Shown here in pieces: positions 5,340 through 7,762 of a DNA stretch of 7,762 nt. Both the position numbers and the translations under genes were made by a program. Numbering within the stretch: position 1 is the stretch's first letter; each line of letters opens with the position of its first letter. The notes under the pieces were generated by a model. It had not been told where the DNA came from, did no database searches, and was given only the letters and a program-made list of their open reading frames with translations. Source of the DNA: an uncultured Clostridia bacterium (GTDB taxonomy: Bacteria > Bacillota > Clostridia > Christensenellales > Borkfalkiaceae); NCBI GenBank assembly GCA_937915565.1, contig CALDMH010000093.1:1-7762 (forward strand). The letters run 5' to 3'.

Positions 5340-7055
5340 ATGATAAAAAAATTCGCGAACTATTATAAGCCGCATTTAAAATTATTCATATTCGATATGG
5401 TATGCGCGTTCACGGTTTCGGTTTTAAATCTCGCGTATCCGAAAATCGCGGGCAAAATAATCGAAGTTAAGGAGATGAATTACGTTCTCACCTTTTCGGC
5501 GATTTTGCTCGGCATATTTTCGCTTAAAGCCGTCCTCAATTATATGATTACTTATTGGGGGCACGTCGTCGGCGTGCGTATTCAGGCCGATATGAGAACC
5601 GAATTGTTTGCGCATCTTGAAAAATTGCCGTTTTCGTATTACGACGAAACGAAAGTCGGTTCGATTATGTCGAGGCTCGTCAACGATTTGTTCGAGGTTT
5701 CCGAGCTTGCGCATCACGGGCCGGAGGACGTGTTTTTGTCCGTTTTGTCGATTATCGGCGCGCTCGTTATGATAAGTTTCATAAATCCGTGGCTTTCGCT
5801 CATTTTGCTTGCGATAATCCCGATTATGATTGCCATTGCGGCAAAACTCCGCCTCGGGCTTATCCGCGCGTTCGCCGTTTCGAGAGAAAAAACTTCGGAG
5901 ATAAATTCCGCGGTGGAAAGCTCGATTTCCGGCATAAGGGTTGCAAAATCATACACTGCCGAAAAGCACGAAAACGAGAAATTCGCGCTCGCCAACGAGG
6001 GGCTTAAAACCGCGCGTTCGGCGCAATATAAGGCGATGAGCAAGTTTCACACGTCGATGTCGTTATCGATGGATATTTTATATCTCGTCGCGTTTGCCGC
6101 AGGCGGAATTTTTTACGTCAAAGGTCTGATTTCTTCGGGCGATTTAACCTCTTACGTTTTATACGTTGCAATGCTCGTAACCCCGATTCGCACTTTCGTG
6201 ACCATTTTCGAGCAAATTGAAGAAGGTTTTACGGGCTTTAAACGATTTTTGGATATAATGGCCGTAGCTCCCGAAAAGGAAGCGAAAAACCCGGTTAATG
6301 TTGACAGGCTTAAAGGCGAAATAGAATTCGATAACGTCAGTTTCAGGTATAAAAAGGAGCGCGACGACGAAAAAAGCCTTATTCTCAACAATCTTTCGCT
6401 TAAAATAAACGCCGGTTCGACGGTTGCGCTCGTAGGGCCTTCCGGCGGCGGAAAAACCACGCTGTGCAATCTTATCCCTCGTTTTTACGACATCGATTCT
6501 GGGAAAATCACGATAGACGGCATTGACGTGAACGATATGCGCTTGTACGATTTGAGAAAAAATATCGGCTCGGTTGCGCAGGACGTGTTTATTTTCAGCG
6601 GAACGGTGAAGGAAAATATAGCTTACGGCAATTTCGAGGCCACCGACGAGCAAATCGAGGAAGCCGCGAAACTTGCGAATATTCACGATTTTATCGCCTC
6701 GCTCGATAACGGTTACGACACTTACGTCGGCGAAAGAGGCGTTAAACTTTCCGGCGGGCAAAAGCAAAGAATCGCCATAGCGCGCGCGTTTTTGAAAAAT
6801 CCGCCCGTTTTAATTCTCGACGAGGCAACTTCCGCGCTCGATAACGTAACCGAAATGCAAATTCAGCAGGCTCTCGAACGGCTTTCGGTCGGCAGAACGA
6901 CGATTGTCGTTGCGCACAGGCTTTCCACCGTTAAAAACGCCGACGAAATAATAGTTTTCGGCGACGGCGGCATCGAGGAACGAGGTTCGCACGAAGAGCT
7001 TATCGCAAAAAACGGCATTTACGCCGAGCTTTACGAATATCAGTTCAGGCAATAA
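5340..7055 (+). CDS. ABC half-transporter, fused membrane and ATPase domains (MsbA/BmrA-like exporter)
   Basis: A 571-residue type IV ABC exporter subunit that should dimerise in the cytoplasmic membrane and use ATP to export a substrate, which is unknown (lipid, drug or peptide). About six hydrophobic segments are visible near 14-34, 50-70, 130-155, 156-176, 245-262 and 272-290. The ATPase domain follows from about 325: A-loop aromatic Y337, Walker A GPSGGGKTT (366-374), Q-loop Q414, signature LSGGQKQR (470-477), Walker B LILDE with E495, D-loop SALD (498-501), and H-loop H526 in VAHRLST. All catalytic residues are present, so both sites of a homodimer would be active. GGAG at 5331-5334, five bases before the ATG, sets the start. 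It lies 71 bases after the asparaginase with no terminator or clear promoter between, so read-through is possible. No adjacent partner half-transporter is visible, although the truncated downstream gene cannot be judged fully. Confidence 0.95.
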   Translation: MIKKFANYYKPHLKLFIFDMVCAFTVSVLNLAYPKIAGKIIEVKEMNYVLTFSAILLGIFSLKAVLNYMITYWGHVVGVRIQADMRTELFAHLEKLPFSYYDETKVGSIMSRLVNDLFEVSELAHHGPEDVFLSVLSIIGALVMISFINPWLSLILLAIIPIMIAIAAKLRLGLIRAFAVSREKTSEINSAVESSISGIRVAKSYTAEKHENEKFALANEGLKTARSAQYKAMSKFHTSMSLSMDILYLVAFAAGGIFYVKGLISSGDLTSYVLYVAMLVTPIRTFVTIFEQIEEGFTGFKRFLDIMAVAPEKEAKNPVNVDRLKGEIEFDNVSFRYKKERDDEKSLILNNLSLKINAGSTVALVGPSGGGKTTLCNLIPRFYDIDSGKITIDGIDVNDMRLYDLRKNIGSVAQDVFIFSGTVKENIAYGNFEATDEQIEEAAKLANIHDFIASLDNGYDTYVGERGVKLSGGQKQRIAIARAFLKNPPVLILDEATSALDNVTEMQIQQALERLSVGRTTIVVAHRLSTVKNADEIIVFGDGGIEERGSHEELIAKNGIYAELYEYQFRQ

Positions 7056-7080
7056 TTTTTTTCGGTCAGCCGTTAGCTAC

Positions 7081-7123
7081 GAGCCGTGAGCCGCGAGCCG
7101 GGAAATTTCTCGGCTCGCGGCTC
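7081..7123. repeat. GC-rich 7-bp repeats and near-perfect inverted repeat
   Basis: GAGCCGT, GAGCCGC and GAGCCGG follow one another at 7081-7101. The second and third copies form the left arm of an inverted repeat: 7088-7100 (GAGCCGCGAGCCG) pairs perfectly with 7111-7123 (CGGCTCGCGGCTC), and the centre GGAAATTTCT pairs further with one G-T wobble. No T run follows on either side, so it is not a canonical terminator, though a hairpin this stable 26 bases after the ABC gene could still act as a 3' end or processing site. Confidence 0.85.
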
Positions 7124-7291
7124 GAAACCGAAATAAGCGGAGAAGTTCCGCAGTTTGAAACCGAAACGAACGGAGAAGTTTTTCGGCTCGCGTTTAAAAC
7201 GAACGGGTAAATTTTTCGGCTCGCGTTTAAAACGAACGGGTAAATTTCTCGGCTCGCGGTTAAAACGAACGGGTAAATTTCTCGGCTCGCG
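7118..7291 (+). repeat. 33-bp tandem repeat array upstream of the last gene
   Basis: Five complete units begin at 7118, 7151, 7184, 7217 and 7250, each exactly 33 bases, and a sixth starts at 7283 and decays after about ten bases. Units three to five start CGGCTCGCG and carry AAAACGAACGGGTAAATTT; neighbours among them differ by one base each. The first two units are diverged (GAAACCGAAA and CGGAGAAGTT). Similarity decreasing towards the 5' edge suggests recent duplication at the 3' side. The array occupies most of the 275-base gap between the ABC gene and the next start codon. I see no gene in the gap. Confidence 0.92.
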
Positions 7292-7330
7292 GTTTGAAAA
7301 AATCCGAAAAGGAGTAATAAGGGAGTGACG

Positions 7331-7762
7331 ATGAAAAGAAGAAGTCGTTTCAAAAAAGACGTTGAATATTTATGCACGAGAAGGCGCGTTTTGAGCTTCA
7401 CCGTGGCTCTTTTATCTGCCGTCACGGCTCTTTTGTATATAATTTACGCAGGCGTTTGCGTGTTCAATATCGATAAAGTCAAGGATATGATGAAAGGGCT
7501 TTGGGGATTTAAGTATATCGCCAACGTCGGGCTTTACACGCTCTTTTCCGTTTTGGGAATAATTTTGTTCACCGCGCTCGGCTTATATAGATGCCTGATG
7601 TGCTATTTCTATTATAAAATCTATAAATGCAACGTCGATTTTTATAAGGAAAGAAGAAAAGATATATATTTGTTTTCGGCGTTTTCTTTCGTTATGGCGT
7701 TCGTCTTTTTCTTTCTTTATTCAAAAGAAGGCTTTGAAATGCCTTACGTCGGTAACGTCGGG
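7331..7762 (+). CDS. Unrecognised multi-pass membrane protein, N-terminal part (3' end outside window)
   Basis: The frame is open from ATG at 7331 to the end of the window, giving 144 residues with no stop. GGGAG at 7321-7325, five bases before ATG, is a good Shine-Dalgarno, and a second GGAG lies at 7311-7314. The product starts basic (MKRRSRFKKD) and has three hydrophobic stretches at about 21-45, 62-88 and 111-131, separated by a basic loop (YYKIYKCNVDFYKERRKD), so it is an integral membrane protein with a cytoplasmic N-terminus by the positive-inside rule. Aromatics are frequent (YRCLMCYFYY). I recognise no motif or family and cannot tell the full length. It follows the 33-bp repeat array, which may lie in its leader. 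It is co-directional with the ABC transporter, but the 275-base gap makes co-transcription uncertain. Confidence 0.8.
   Translation, partial: MKRRSRFKKDVEYLCTRRRVLSFTVALLSAVTALLYIIYAGVCVFNIDKVKDMMKGLWGFKYIANVGLYTLFSVLGIILFTALGLYRCLMCYFYYKIYKCNVDFYKERRKDIYLFSAFSFVMAFVFFFLYSKEGFEMPYVGNVG

Noticed and set aside
7066..7425. A 119-codon minus-strand open frame encoding an 11-residue repeat (like NASRKIYPFVL)
   Set aside because: The repeat arises because the 33-bp DNA unit is a multiple of three. The frame starts at GTG without a Shine-Dalgarno inside the opposite membrane-protein gene, which has a good start and signal-like composition.

Overview
The window looks like chromosomal DNA of a low-to-medium GC Gram-positive bacterium, most likely a Clostridia-type Firmicute. 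The reasons are an EF-Tu tail of Firmicute type, a stand-alone small alarmone synthetase, AGGAG-type ribosome binding sites, sigma-A-like promoters (two with TATACT -10 boxes, TTGACA/TTGACT -35 boxes and 17-bp spacers) and short intergenic regions closed by strong hairpins. The exact lineage cannot be read from the sequence. No insertion sequence, phage, CRISPR or tRNA is visible.

Layout from left to right: the 3' end of tuf (EF-Tu, +) with its terminator; a single-gene small (p)ppGpp synthetase (+) with an extended -10 promoter; a 17-bp-stem hairpin; a small membrane protein with a zinc ribbon (-), divergent from a 70-residue Xre-type repressor (+), with a compact operator-promoter between them; a minus-strand terminator; typA/bipA (-) with a near-consensus promoter; a divergent cytosolic type I L-asparaginase (+); a 571-residue ABC half-transporter (+); a 275-bp non-coding stretch with a GC-rich inverted repeat and five 33-bp tandem units; and the first 144 residues of an unrecognised membrane protein (+) that runs off the end.

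Functionally, three of the genes belong to translation and its control: EF-Tu, a ppGpp synthetase, and TypA/BipA, a ribosome-associated GTPase that responds to stress and is reported to bind ppGpp in other bacteria. They are transcribed separately, so the link is thematic. The asparaginase releases ammonia and aspartate from asparagine. The most notable signals are the Xre operator, where a 17-bp palindrome exactly fills the spacer of the opposing promoter; two genes (xre and asparaginase) whose predicted transcription start falls on the A of the ATG with no Shine-Dalgarno, suggesting leaderless mRNAs; and the 33-bp tandem array ahead of the last gene. I did not find a convincing wholly new multi-gene system.
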